A stretch of DNA of 64,000 nucleotides from Argopecten irradians. Lineage: Eukaryota; Mollusca; Bivalvia; Pectinida; Pectinidae. Shown here one piece after another: positions 26,301 through 37,325 of the stretch (the stretch's first letter is position 1; each line of letters begins with the position of its first letter). The notes below the pieces were generated by a model. It had not been told where the DNA came from. It worked only from the letters and a program-made list of their open reading frames with translations, and did no database searches. The stretch covers positions 57,042,467 to 57,106,466 of the forward strand of contig NC_091134.1 of assembly GCF_041381155.1 (NCBI RefSeq), given 5' to 3'. The translations under genes were made by a program, and so were the position numbers.

Positions 26301-29300
26301 TACTTGACAAACGTATATGGCCATGTTTTATTATAAGTCAAAAGTCGGCAAAGCAAAACTCATGATAAATGTTCTGCACGATAATATCTCGCCAACCAGT
26401 TACTGTTAACTTAGGCTTACGAAGACTTGCTAAAGTCCGATACATTACATGAAGTGTTCTTGATGTTAACGGCTAGCGTTCTTGTGAATTTAAAAGAAAT
26501 CAGAGTGATATAGTAATGAAATAATGTACCTTTTATTTGGCAAAAGTATCTGGCCATGATTTATTAGTCAAAAGTCGTCAAAGCAACCCATGTTCGTTTT
26601 CTAAAAAATCCGGAAATGGTAATATTTCTAATGTTATATTTTTCCGAAAATATTCTTCAATGTTACTGTCAGTAAGAGGATATTAAGATACGAAAATGTT
26701 TACTTATTATTTTTTTGCCTTTGAAGAGACATTGATGAAATTGATAATTTAGCAATTAATAAAGAATTATAAAAAAAATGATACACAGATTCTGAACGGT
26801 TTCATTGGTGTTGAAATCGTTATTTCAAAAATAATTTAGAAATGAAATTTATTACAGTTATTTCAGGATAATAAATTATTCAACTTATTGTTCTTGAAAA
26901 ACTTCAAATATCATAAAATAAATATGGTATATCGTTATTTTTTTTATAAAACTCCGAAATTCAACATTGCACACTTATGTATAGTTTACTAAATTATATA
27001 TTTAAATGAAAAACCAATTTCTTTATTCCTTTGTTTGAGTCCTTCATTCACAGCATATTGGCACTTTGATTATTTGAAAGCAGTTTGACAAAACTGATTG
27101 AACTTGTTAGAAATCGGAACTTTTCTGATGTTGTTTTCTGATTTAGTTCTATTTACGAGGCATGGTCTTACGTTTAAGCATCATATTGGGGGCCTTCTGG
27201 AAGAAGAAATAGTACAGTCGGGTTGTGTCGAGTAACACCTGATCCTTGCTGAACTTGATAGAGCGGTACCACCAAATACCCTGCAAACAGAAGTACAATT
27301 TAAACTTTCTTGTCAAATTGATTTTATTTCAACTTTCTTCAAGAGTCTTCAGTCTCAAAAAACATGTTTCTGTTCTTGACAAATTTCTCAACCAAAAGAC
27401 AGGAAAAAGTGTAAATCTTCAGTGAAGAGTCTTAAAAAATAATCTTTCAAAAATGTTACTGCAAAACAAAAATTATATTTCATGAAAGTCAAATCTCAAA
27501 ACTTACCACAACTACAGGTAGGATGATCATAAATATTAAACCATATGCAGCCAAGACCTGAAATACAAATACAGATGCCAATGAAATATAATGTTATAGT
27601 CTGGAAGCAACCCATTTTCCCCATTCAATTTCATTATCTAAATACATTCTTACCTTATTATCTAAAAAATTAAGAGGCCAAAGACTTGAATGGAGAATAT
27701 ATTTGACAAACCAGGTATATCATTTTGCTAATATATTTCTAATATGACTGTTTAGTCATACTTGGAGTTGTACATGAAGTTCAGATTCCTCGCTAAAGGT
27801 TTTCAAAAATTTCATTTTCAATTAATCAAAAGAGAAATAACAGTTACATATACTCTTCAGTTTATTGCCATCCATACACAACATACTATACCCATACATG
27901 CCATATTTTTCTAGGGATGGTAAGGGAGATTGATAACCATTTTAAGAGATTTTGGTCTCAAATAAGGGAGGTATACGTGCGACATATATGAATAAATTAA
28001 ATATCTGTTTTTTTTTAAGATGAAATTCTTTGCAAAATAAACACAAACACATAACTTCATGTTCTATAACAATTTTGCATCATTTAGGTATCATTTTTCA
28101 CATTGCATTTGCTTTCTTTGCTTTTTGGAATACAGTCAGAGTGTAGCTGAAACAGTCTGCATTCATATTGAATTTTACTGAAATATTTAGGAATGTGTGG
28201 TTTTGCAAAAGTAGTCACATCCCTATATATACACCAAGTTCTGGAGCAGTTTTAGTGTTCAAAATATTAGACTGGGCTTTTTAATATATCTTCACAATAA
28301 CGGATAATTAACTTAGATAAAGTTCTTTAATTTACAAGCGCAAAATAAAAAAAAAACCCAGAGAATTGTTACAGTAGTATTCAGAACGTAATTTAATCTG
28401 AGAGAGAAAACAAAGTTAATTTCTTTTTAATTTGATTTATTTAAATTCAGTAACTAATGATAATTTTTCATTATTAATATATTTTTTCTTAAAATAAATT
28501 CACACAGAAATTCTAAAAAAAAAATAATACCTTTTCCATTTTTAAAAACGTGGTTATTAGGAAATCCGGAAATTCTATAAAATCCGGATCCTCTATTACA
28601 ATTACCCAAAATGGCGGCCATTATGATTGCAAAGTTTGTGACATCCATCAGATATAGATAGGCCTATTTAACATTTAAAACGTGAGTAAATCATTTACAG
28701 TTGTAAGCAGTATTTGTTTTGTAGTAATGCTCACTAGCTGTAGTCATACAATTTATTGAAAGGCCAGCTGATTGTTTTCTAGGCGGCCGATCGGCTGCTT
28801 GACTTCAGTTTACGTAATACACAGATGTGAGTGAAAGTGACACCACAAATAAGCCAAGGTGGAAATAGCCCAAGGCTGATAATTAGGGCCACTGTGGTGT
28901 TGGTCAGGGAGTGGTTACTCTCCTGCTAAAATTAACCTAGCATGTACACAAATATGGCAGCGAAAATAAAACGGAGGGGTTTACAGAATACGGGAATTTA
29001 GACTCTCTTCCCGGGAGACAATAAAAGGCTTCTAAAATACAGGAGGCTTTGTCTCACGCCGGGAGGTATTGCATGTATGTATACCTACATGGATGTATAT
29101 TAAAGACACAGACAGTCTCTTTTTCCTTCATACACAAATAGATTTTAGAAGAACTTACCAACATTGAATTCTCTCTCTCTACAATCCATTTTGGCAACGC
29201 AATACCAAACCTCACCACTATAAAAAACAATGTTAAACTAGATTTAATAATATAGTACAACATTTATATCATAATTAGTATTGTCTTTAATTTTCACCAG

Positions 29301-32300
29301 GTATATCAAGGTTTATTACTAAATCTGACAAAATGTCTTGATAATCCAATTTTTATTAAGAGAAGAGCAATAAATCTTTAAATCATGTGATGTCATAACG
29401 GCTTCAAATTTACAATACAATAACTTTAGAACACAATGTAATGACTTTGTATGATGATAATAAGTTCAGACTACAAACCTCCAGGTCCATCAGGGTTTCC
29501 ATGTTTTTCCCAATTTTCCTTTGTATCTTCATCTGTCAACCTGTAATTTGTGAAACAAAAGTTTTACATTTTCAATATTCATGTACTGAAAAAGAACTTT
29601 AAAAACTACAAAACACTTCAGGCATCTTGACAGCTTTTAAACTAAATCATAAAGAAAACAATATTTTATGAAACATTAAACAAGTACCGATAAACAATTT
29701 CATTTAAACATAAAACAAGATAATTCATGTAATGTCTAGACATACAAGATTTAGTGGATTTGCCTGACACACGAACCTTCCAATACATTGAATTAAAATT
29801 TTACGGCGCAACATCATATCATTAAAATCAAAGCTTTCCTTAGACTGTTTAAGCATTTGGCCATTTTCACTGAAACTAGAAATATGTGAAAGACATAAAG
29901 TAACTGCATCTCTAAACATCAAAATGGTACAGATAGATGGGGAAAATATATTATGTCCCTTGATTTCTTGGCAGAAACATAATACATACATTACTTTCAC
30001 TGCTTTGCCTATATTTACAGAAATCAAAGTGTTACTTACGCTGCATAAGCTTTGGCTATTTTCATGAACTTTTTAGGATCACCAGTCTCCTTGTCAGGAT
30101 GGTACTTCAAGCTCATAGCACGATATGCTTTCTTAATTTCTTTATCTGATGCACCCTAAACATTAAAACAGATTATTTGTTAAGTAATAATATAAACATT
30201 ATTACACATTGTAACAATAGCATTTTAGTGTAAAGTCTGTTGTTCGATTGACCCTGAAAATAGAAACAAGTTGAACATTCTTCACTTGAATTCCAAGACT
30301 GTGTGTGTTTGATTTGATGTTTCTTGTTGGTCTGGGACCAAAATTATTGCTATACTCAACTTCAAGTACCTGAATACCAGGATTAATTGAAGAGGGAAAT
30401 CACCAACAACAAATTGCTGTAAACTCAAACAGAATTAGTAGCAATAATTTTGCTATTAATCGGCAATTGAAAGATTAAATTGATGTAAAAATGTAGTGTG
30501 TACTAAAAGAACCAAATTTAAATTAGTTACCACAAAAATAATATGGTTTACAGCAGATTGTAAAGTGAGGCGTCAGAGGTAGCTTAACTTCTTGCTAACA
30601 CTATTTAACAAAAGCATCAGTGACATTACAAAGAGTACTTACTCTATCTATACCAAGTTCTACATATGGGTCATATTCCACATAGTCCATTTGGATCTTT
30701 GACACTTTGTATGCCAAAGCAATCAAAATTACCCAGCTGATAATGAGTCCAAATTTTCTGTAAATGAAATTAAAACAATCAATCATTCACTTTTGTTTTG
30801 CATAGTAACAAACATCTCCCTTGAATTGAATCTTGAATGAAAATGAAACTATCATTTTTGTTTTGTATAGTAACATATAAAGTTATAACAAACATCTCAT
30901 TTGAATTGAATCTTGAATGAAAATGAAACTATCATTTTGTTTTGTATAGTAACATATAAAGTTATCACAAACATCTCCCTTGAATCCTGAATGAAAATGA
31001 AACAATCATTTTTGTTTTGCATAATAACATGTAAAGTTACAACAAACATCTGCCTTGACTCCTGATCACTATGCTACACAATAAAACTTACACAGCTGTG
31101 TTCCGGGTCTGGTCCCACTTGGAGTTGGCCTTCAGTCGGTTTTTCTTTAACTGACATGCTTCACAGTTACAACCTTTTCTCTTGTCTTTTTCAGGTTCTG
31201 TTGAACAAAAGATCAGACATCAAATCAAATGAGAATAAGATAGAGAAACAGATCAATTATATATGTGCTTGATTTTTCTGATAATCAGATTGTGGTGTCA
31301 TCATCCAAATAAGAATTGTTTTCTATAATCAGAAATAAAGACATTGTTTTTGTCATGGTATATTACGTTAAAAGTAAGTAAAAGAGAAGAAATGGTTCTT
31401 GTAATTCTGTAATTAAAATTACAGTGAAATTCTGATGGATGATTGAGTTTTCAGTAACAGGTACAATAAAAAGGTACAGTACATAATTTATCATTATAAA
31501 TAATATTAACTAAGCACCATACATGGACAAATTCACATAAAATATATGTTTTTGTGATACATAAATATACCAGGTAGATAAAGTAGAATGACTTTGTGTT
31601 AAGTCTCCAAATTTACAAAATACCTAATAACACATTTATGTTTCAAAACAATTATAACAAGAGATCCCAGAGGGATCTTGGCGCCCACCAAATAATGATC
31701 TTTGCCTGACAATGGAAAGATGGATCTTTTCTCTACTTTTCAAACTTTTACTACATACTACATGTGAAATTTGAGAAAGACCCTTTCAGTACTTTCTGAG
31801 ATATATATAGCAGTAACAAACAATTATCAAAACCCAAGATGGCTACCTGTTGGCCATATTGTTCACCGATCGGTCTGAAAATACAAAATGCACTACTAGA
31901 CCCCTAGGGGAACCTGCACGTGAATTTGAGACAGATCTCTTCAGCACTTTCTGACAAATAGCGGTAACAAACTTTAATTATCATAATCCAAAATGGCGGC
32001 CTGTCGGCCATCTTGTTCACTGATCGTTCCCATAATGCAATATATAACTAAGGCCCAAGGGGAACCAACATAGGAAATTTGAGAATGATCCCTTTCAGAC
32101 TTTTTGAGAAATAGTGATAACAAAATTAAACTATCAATATCCAAGATGGCTGCCTAGCCTTGTTGACCGATTGGTCCCAAAATACAATATGCTCAACTTC
32201 GGACCTAGGGGAACCTACATATGAAATTAGAGAATGATCCCTTCAGGACTTTCTGAGAAATAGTGATAACAAACTTTCACTACCAAAATCTCCACGGACA

Positions 32301-34427
32301 AAAAGCTATTTGAATAGCGCACCATCTGATGATGGTTGGCTAATAAAGTTGATTTGATTTGACCTACTGCTGACCTCAGTGTATTGATTTTAAATTTAAT
32401 AATTTTTTTACAAAAAAAAAACTTAAATCACTATTTTACTGCTTTAGATCTGAATGTTCCACGTTTTATGGGAAACCAGGAAGTGACCTTTGACCTCCTA
32501 TAACATAGATAGCTACAGGCAATTCCTTACAGAACCATCACCACCAAGTGTCATTGACAGATATACACAGTACCTCGATCTATTAATCTATTATACATAT
32601 ATAGCAGTACTGTTGATAGCCCTCTAGCTATCACTGATTGTTATCAACTTAAAGAATTACTTGGTGTTACATCAAAGTAAGGAAGAAAAATATAACATTA
32701 GCTGTTTACCGGTGTAACTTCTAAAGATTAAGAAAATTAAAACAATTATTGCAATACAACTTTATAGCTTTCAATAGTATGATAATGTAAAAAATGTAAA
32801 TAATGAAAATGTACTTCTTTTAGAGATTATTTTATTTTAGCACTTTTTGCTCTACCTTTGGAGTGTATTTTTGGTCATGAACCATCAAATTGCACTAATT
32901 TATATATCTGCCCTAATTAATTATAATTCATACTTTTTCACATTTGTGCTAAAATTTGATAATGCTAAAATAATAACCTTTACAGTATCTCGTCCATTAA
33001 TGAGTAGAAAAAGACAAACTGATATTAAAGAAGAATTAATACAAAAGATTACAGAGGCTACATTTGAAATACAATGTATATAAAGTGTCTGCATTAATTT
33101 TTCATTGTCAATATAGTGCTCATCTTAACTTACCTTGGGCGTAACATCCTAAATCACTATAGCCATATAGGCGTGAAACACAATCTTGCAGTATTACACA
33201 GAATGAAAACTGTTACCATGACAACTTTACATATTATGCTTGGCCCAATTATCACCCACCAGCTGCATGGTATAGAAGAAAAACTGATTGGATGTGTTAA
33301 CATAGATCAAACAGTTAATGTTAAAATATACATGATTATACCATATATATGATACAAAAAAAAATATTGGTTTCACTTTTTGTTTAGCTTCTAACATTAA
33401 CATTATAGTAATTCAAAGATAGCCACAGCAGTATGCTAAGTTCACTGCTTTTTTGTATTTTGTTGTTTATATTTAACGACTTATCACAGCTGACCATCAT
33501 GGTGTAAAAGGATTGGCTTGTAAATAGTGTTAAAAACAGTCTCCGTTACTCAGTAGACAATATGGTTTCTTTAGCTCAGTCAGAAGACTGGTAGAGCTGT
33601 AGTTTCTTTAGCCAGAGATCAGGACACAGACCAATTTCTGTTTGTCGGTTGGGGCACTCATCAACAGCCAACCAACATAAATATGTATTTTCTCTGTACT
33701 TCTACCAACATAACTATAATAAGTTTAACAACGTTTTAACTCAACATGAAATAATCTTCGCATTATACATCATGAAACCATAATACACGCTTAAATAGCC
33801 TCCTTATGACAGAAAGAGGCCCTAATACTAAATAGTATCACTAACTTACCAGTGAAAATAGCAGTTATGTTATTTTTCTCATTTAATTTCAAATAGATTT
33901 AACAGATTCATTCTTATTCATGTACCTGCTACCAAAAAGTAAAGTATCATGTTAAAGGACGCGTTGGCAAATTTTAATCCTCATTCTGTTTTATATGTTG
34001 ATTAATCAAAATATGTGTTGCTAGAATTTTCTAAATAATTATAGAAACATATGGATGATGAACTCACAAGTTTTTAACAATTAGCAATGACAACAACTGA
34101 ACTAGATTTACATGCCATACACACGAGGCATCGGGCTATATTTAAATTATCGTATATATGTATCAGTATTTAATAACAAAAAAATCACGAGAAAATCTTG
34201 GGTGATAGCATGGTACTGCTGTGTCCATACATATTTGTCTAAATTCAGGGGGAATTCCCATTGTAAATTTTTCCATATTGACAGTCAGAAATTTACTTAC
34301 CAGTTTTCTTATCGGAAGGCCAGAAGTAGTAGGCGGTTGTTGGTACTAGCCATAAACTCCAGAATGATAAAAGAAAATAGAAAAAGGTCCCTCCTTCTTC
34401 GTCGTACTCAAATTGCATACCCGCCAT
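17172..34427 (-). CDS. SEC63: Translocation protein SEC63, complete, 19 exons, 769 aa
   Basis: Exons (gene order): 34301-34427, 31092-31197, 30643-30757, 30040-30155, 29479-29540, 29159-29217, 27507-27557, 27172-27280, 24883-24977, 24544-24679, 22373-22462, 20576-20724, 20283-20430, 19884-20050, 19483-19644, 18555-18839, 18018-18116, 17693-17797, 17172-17300. They sum to 2310 nt with every phase consistent; the human protein is about 760 aa. SEC63 is an ER membrane J-protein that works with SEC61/SEC62 and recruits BiP for protein import. Visible parts: start MAGMQFEYD; membrane segments near residues 15-35, 79-97 and 191-212; a luminal J domain with HPD at 135-137; the cytosolic Brl (Sec63) domain to about 730, interrupted by a Lys-rich linker and an acidic stretch (565-659); and an acidic C-terminal tail. 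All introns are GT-AG. Two contain large mobile elements. Confidence 0.98.
17375..17610 (+). repeat. Two short minisatellites in a SEC63 intron
   Basis: About five copies of a 20-bp unit (GACAAATAGAGGGAAAATAG) at 17385-17470, then four loose copies of a ~30-bp unit with CAGAGGACGACCAAAGAACAA at 17485-17610. Both lie between the last two SEC63 exons. Confidence 0.8.
18555..18839 (-). CDS. SEC63: SEC63 exon 16: acidic linker inside Brl region
   Basis: 95 codons, phase 0 at both ends. Rich in Glu, Asp, Asn and Ser, ending [15 protein letters not shown], which joins directly to [12 protein letters not shown] in the next exon. The acidic low-complexity insert before the second part of the Sec63 domain is typical of the family. 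The upstream exon 19483-19644 supplies a Lys/Gln-rich segment. Confidence 0.93.
20954..22192. mobile_element. TTAA-flanked piggyBac-type non-autonomous element
   Basis: Left terminus CCCTTTTTCACATG, right CATGTGGTAAAGGG, both bordered by TTAA (20950-20953 and 22193-22196). Near the right end, three or four copies of GGCGTCCAAAGGCGCTTACA form sub-terminal repeats. 1239 bp with no transposase. Lies in the SEC63 intron between 20724 and 22373. Confidence 0.8.
22614..24366 (-). mobile_element. Helentron-like element with ~10 units of ~157 bp in a SEC63 intron
   Basis: The left end AACAAGAGGCCCAGAGGGCC is the 3' terminus in element orientation. The right end GCTCACCGGCCCTTCGGGCC plus AGGTGAGCTAA forms a second hairpin after a GACGGACGACGGACG run. 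About ten units share TTTGGTTGCAATCCATGCAG, AACTCTAGGACAAGTAGCGA and TATTGGGCCCCGCCCCTCC. Units between 23200 and 24230 are the most alike, suggesting recent amplification. Confidence 0.85.
25047..25128. mobile_element. 82-bp TTAA-flanked MITE
   Basis: CTCATTCACCCCTGAA and TTCAGGGGTGAAGGAG are inverted and each is bordered by TTAA (25043-25046, 25129-25132). Inside a SEC63 intron. Confidence 0.7.
25133..27171. other. SEC63 intron with a diverged ~230-bp direct repeat
   Basis: Two diverged copies of a block (ACTTGCTAAAGTCCGAT, then TGAAGT, TTCTTGATG, AGCGTTCTT) lie at about 26190-26345 and 26420-26580. The rest is A+T-rich with no exon seen. Confidence 0.6.
27558..29158. other. SEC63 intron, no exon or clear element
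   Basis: A+T-rich DNA between the exons ending at 27557 and starting at 29159. Short hairpin-like bits occur near 27900-27990 and 28960-29060, but none has defined ends. Confidence 0.45.
30040..30757 (-). CDS. SEC63: SEC63 exons 3-4: second membrane segment and J domain
   Basis: The exon at 30643-30757 gives the hydrophobic segment [18 protein letters not shown] and the J-domain lead-in DPYVELGID. The exon at 30040-30155 gives helix II and the HPD loop (KYHPDK), then AKAYAAL. The HPD triplet is the ATPase-stimulating motif for Hsp70/BiP. The DNA between the two exons is intron. Confidence 0.95.
30775..31060. repeat. ~80-bp direct repeat, about three copies, in SEC63 intron
   Basis: GAATGAAAATGAAACTATCA recurs at about 30835, 30915 and 30988, each followed by TTTTGTTTTG, ATAGTAACAT and ACAAACATCTC. 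A simple local tandem duplication. Confidence 0.75.
31092..31197 (-). CDS. SEC63: SEC63 exon 2: luminal loop with Cys cluster
   Basis: Encodes the short loop between membrane segments 1 and 2. It carries GCNCEAC (Cys52, 54, 57) in a Lys/Arg-rich context and then [17 protein letters not shown]. From memory, plant SEC63 has a similar CxCxxC in this place and human SEC63 does not. Confidence 0.92.
31657..32345 (-). mobile_element. Helentron-like element with AACAAGAGATCCC terminus and ~135-bp units
   Basis: Starts AACAAGA-GATCCC-AGA-GGGATC, then TTGGCGCCCACC. About four units share AAGATGGCNGCCTGT, CGATCGGTCC and GACTTTCTGAGAAATAG. The end near GCACCATCTGATGATGGT carries a second hairpin. Located in SEC63 intron 1. 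Confidence 0.75.
32346..34300. other. SEC63 intron 1 remainder
   Basis: A+T-rich, no exon seen. At about 33560-33660 a stretch with TTTAGCTCAGTCAG resembles a tRNA A-box, but no clear B-box or cloverleaf follows, so I do not call a tRNA. ORFs here lack protein character. Confidence 0.4.
34301..34427 (-). CDS. SEC63: SEC63 exon 1: start codon and first membrane segment
   Basis: The ATG at 34427-34425 opens [13 protein letters not shown], the conserved N-terminus of animal SEC63, followed by a hydrophobic stretch and YYFWPSDKK. No in-frame upstream ATG is needed. The donor is GTAAGT. The start lies about 130 bp from the first copy of the duplicated block in the divergent intergenic region. Confidence 0.95.
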
Positions 34428-34560
34428 CCTGAAACGCTAGTCGGTACCTCAATGAACAACGTCACCTCTCCAATAACCGGAAGTAACTTTGATGTATTGA
34501 GTGGCACTACTAAAGTGTGAATAATAACGCGTTGAACCGAGTTGACAGGAACTATAAGCT

Positions 34561-34931
34561 AACTAGGTATTTTATATTTTGATGATATTATCAAAATAAT
34601 TGTTCATTGATCCGTATAAAAGTGAGTTGAAATGCATAATAACAACTTATGTTTAGAAAAAAAATCTCTTAATGCGAAAACATGATGAGACATCTCAGCG
34701 GGAGTACTACCGCAAGGAACGATAACTTTAAGGTAGATTTTTGTGGTTCCGGTCAGTTCCGGAGATATTAAGATTTTAGTAGTTCCCGGTTATCTTGTGG
34801 TGCCGCGGGGTTCAAAACTCGTTGGGTTTTTCGGTCGTCACATTTTATTTGCCTAGTAAGTGTTATTGCTCCTTAAACAGAAAACAAATTCGTTGAATGG
34901 GGCTAGTGTGTAAGTTATCCAAATTTTGTTT
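34561..34931 (+). promoter_or_regulatory. Promoter-proximal block, copy 1 (near SEC63 start)
   Basis: About 370 bp, repeated at 35478-35846 with offset 915 and no difference noticed from about 34591 to 34931. Contains CGGGAGTACTACCGCAAGG, GGTTCCGGTCAGTTCCGGAG and GGTGCCGCGGGGTTC. It begins about 130 bp upstream of the SEC63 ATG. A promoter role is inferred only from position. Confidence 0.5.
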
Positions 34932-35477
34932 AAAAAAAGTATGATTTTCATATAAAACATGTATATTGTTACATAATCATGAAATTCATGTGAGCAAATG
35001 TATATGCATTGAAATGAAAAGTTTGTTGAGTTTGTTTAGTTAATATAATATATATCTATTGTAACTTTCATCATATATACCCAGATTTTGGGCTCAATGT
35101 GTAAGTACCCTTAAAGGCTTTAGCTGATAAACATGTTGCCTTGTCTACTTGCACTTTTGTTTCTAGGATATAACTGATTACCCTAGTTACTACTTCTACT
35201 TTTTTATTAATTTATAACTAAGGAAAGCTCTGAATTACTAAAATCCATTCAGAACTTTACAAATGTTATGAAAATCGAACAATATTTAAGTATTTATCGA
35301 TTATTTTGGACTGTTCCAAATAAGGAAATTTTCATATTAGTAATGGGTGTTCAAATTTCGGACACCAAACTTTATATAGGTATCTATAAGCTAACTAGGT
35401 ATTTTATATGAAGAAAAGGCATAGTCAGTTACAATGCTTTTTATTAAATATCTTGTATTTTACTTTCCCTATATCTA

Positions 35478-35846
35478 ACTAGGTATTTATATTTGAATGA
35501 TATTATCAAAATAATTGTTCATTGATCCGTATAAAAGTGAGTTGAAATGCATAATAACAACTTATGTTTAGAAAAAAAATCTCTTAATGCGAAAACATGA
35601 TGAGACATCTCAGCGGGAGTACTACCGCAAGGAACGATAACTTTAAGGTAGATTTTTGTGGTTCCGGTCAGTTCCGGAGATATTAAGATTTTAGTAGTTC
35701 CCGGTTATCTTGTGGTGCCGCGGGGTTCAAAACTCGTTGGGTTTTTCGGTCGTCACATTTTATTTGCCTAGTAAGTGTTATTGCTCCTTAAACAGAAAAC
35801 AAATTCGTTGAATGGGGCTAGTGTGTAAGTTATCCAAATTTTGTTT
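35478..35846 (+). promoter_or_regulatory. Promoter-proximal block, copy 2 (near Trp-rich gene)
   Basis: Second copy of the 34561-34931 block in the same orientation, bordering the putative 5' UTR exon of the plus-strand gene. A short third fragment (CTATAAGCTAACTAGGTATT) occurs at about 35384. Function inferred from position. Confidence 0.5.
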
Positions 35847-36037
35847 GTCTTTGTGGAGCTAAAGAAAATTTTGCTTACATAATTTTATAAATTTACATAA
35901 CATCACCAGCACTGCAGTCAGTCACCAGACAAGTAGGACCTAGGCTATAGTTCGTTTGTATGTATCGGACTGCTGTGTGTACTAAGACTGCTTTAAACGG
36001 AGGACCACGATTGTTACTACTGCAACCAATTTTTAAA
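35847..36037 (+). other. Possible 5' UTR exon of the Trp-rich gene
   Basis: The coding start at 37326 lies 10 nt after a good 3' splice site (TTTGCTTTATTTCAG, ending at 37315), so the first exon is probably non-coding and upstream. A matching donor, AAAG/GTAACT, occurs at 36037 after moderately GC-richer DNA next to the second promoter-block copy. This is inference; no transcript data are available. Confidence 0.3.
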
Positions 36038-36367
36038 GGTAACTAGATCGATATGTTACAGTAATATTTAAAAATTAAGAAAAAAAATATTGCAGTAGAC
36101 AGGTATACGTAGATACTCCAACAATGTTAGAGGTATAGCACGACGAGACACTTTTCATTTTGCATTTTCAGATCTATGTACTGTTCTGAATGACTTGTAA
36201 TTATAATACATAGTCTCTGTAGGTTCAATTTCCATCAATAGACATGTAGCTGAACATGTATATGAGGGTTACAGGATCCCAAAACGATGTGGGTAAATTA
36301 CAATTTACCATCGATTAATCCCGTTTTCTGGGACATCATCATTGGGATTGAAAAATGTAATTTCATA

Positions 36368-36605
36368 GGGGCCATGGTGGCTGAGTAGTTAACGATGTCC
36401 AACATACAATGTGTCATTACTAAAGGCCCCCATCCTACCTCTGGGTTGCAAGTTTGAATCCCAAGTGAAGTGGGCCAGTTGCCAGTTACTGATTGCTGGT
36501 GGTATTTCTCTGGGTACTCCAGTTTTCATTCACAAACAAATTTGGCAGGTCCTTAAATGACACTGGCTGTTAAAAAAAACATTAAACTAGGAAAAAAACC
36601 AAAAC
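36368..36605 (+). mobile_element. tRNA-derived SINE with bivalve-type central domain
   Basis: A-box-like TGGCTGAGTAG near 36377 and B-box-like AGTTTGAATCC at 36451. A central stretch GGTATTTCTCTGGGTACTCC matches the domain I recall from mollusc SINEs. The A-rich tail is TTAAAAAAAACATTAAAC plus AAAAAAACC. About 240 bp, no ORF. Confidence 0.8.
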
Positions 36606-37325
36606 CATGACGTCTTATCACCAGAAGGTGGGACAAATCAATGGTATTATTGTACTTTATACCCTCATCATTTTGGGATCATGAAACCCTGCAATGTCTG
36701 GCTTTACCAATTGACCCGTCCCCGGTACTGGTCTGGCGGTGCATCTTCCATTTTTCCATTCCTCCAATAATTGGTGCCTGTGATCAAACCATGTTTCAAG
36801 CATTTGGGGTACGTGCACTAACAGGGCAATAATATCACCTGGATTGTGTATCAAGTCTTCAGCATGAACATGAAAACTATAGAAAAGGCAGGGAGCTAGG
36901 AGAAAAAAGAATTTTCAAATCAAAGTTGTAAAATAATTTGACTGTTCCGAATTTGGAAAATAACTGGACAGTAGAATTACAACTTTTCAGGTGGTTTTAT
37001 GACTTTCCCCCTATTTTACGACTGTTTTAATTGGACAGTGGAAGAGTGTAATGGTTCTGGATCAGGTCATTTGCCCAATTGGTAGATACCCCAGGTATAG
37101 AGCATCCAATTAAATCAGTGTTTGAAGTTTCCTGTATTCGATCCTGTAAGATCTTGCCATGAATTTGTTCTACTACATTTGTACATTGATATGGTATATA
37201 TATATAGAGAGAGGATATTCCTTGTTTCTTTATGAACAGTTATATTTCATCAATTGTTCCAACCTCAAAAGATGATGAAATATATAATACTTGTACTATA
37301 TATTTGCTTTATTTCAGCAGTAGCC

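Noticed and set aside
33555-33660. Possible tRNA gene (TTTAGCTCAGTCAG)
   Set aside because: Resembles an A-box, but there is no B-box at the right distance and no cloverleaf arms could be paired.
37272-37325. Signal-peptide-like upstream extension (MMKYIILVLYICFISAVA) in frame with the Trp-rich gene
   Set aside because: The hydrophobic codons are the T-rich tract of a 3' splice site (TTTGCTTTATTTCAG at 37301-37315). The protein after ATG 37326 is Lys-rich and nuclear-like, so the extension is probably intron.
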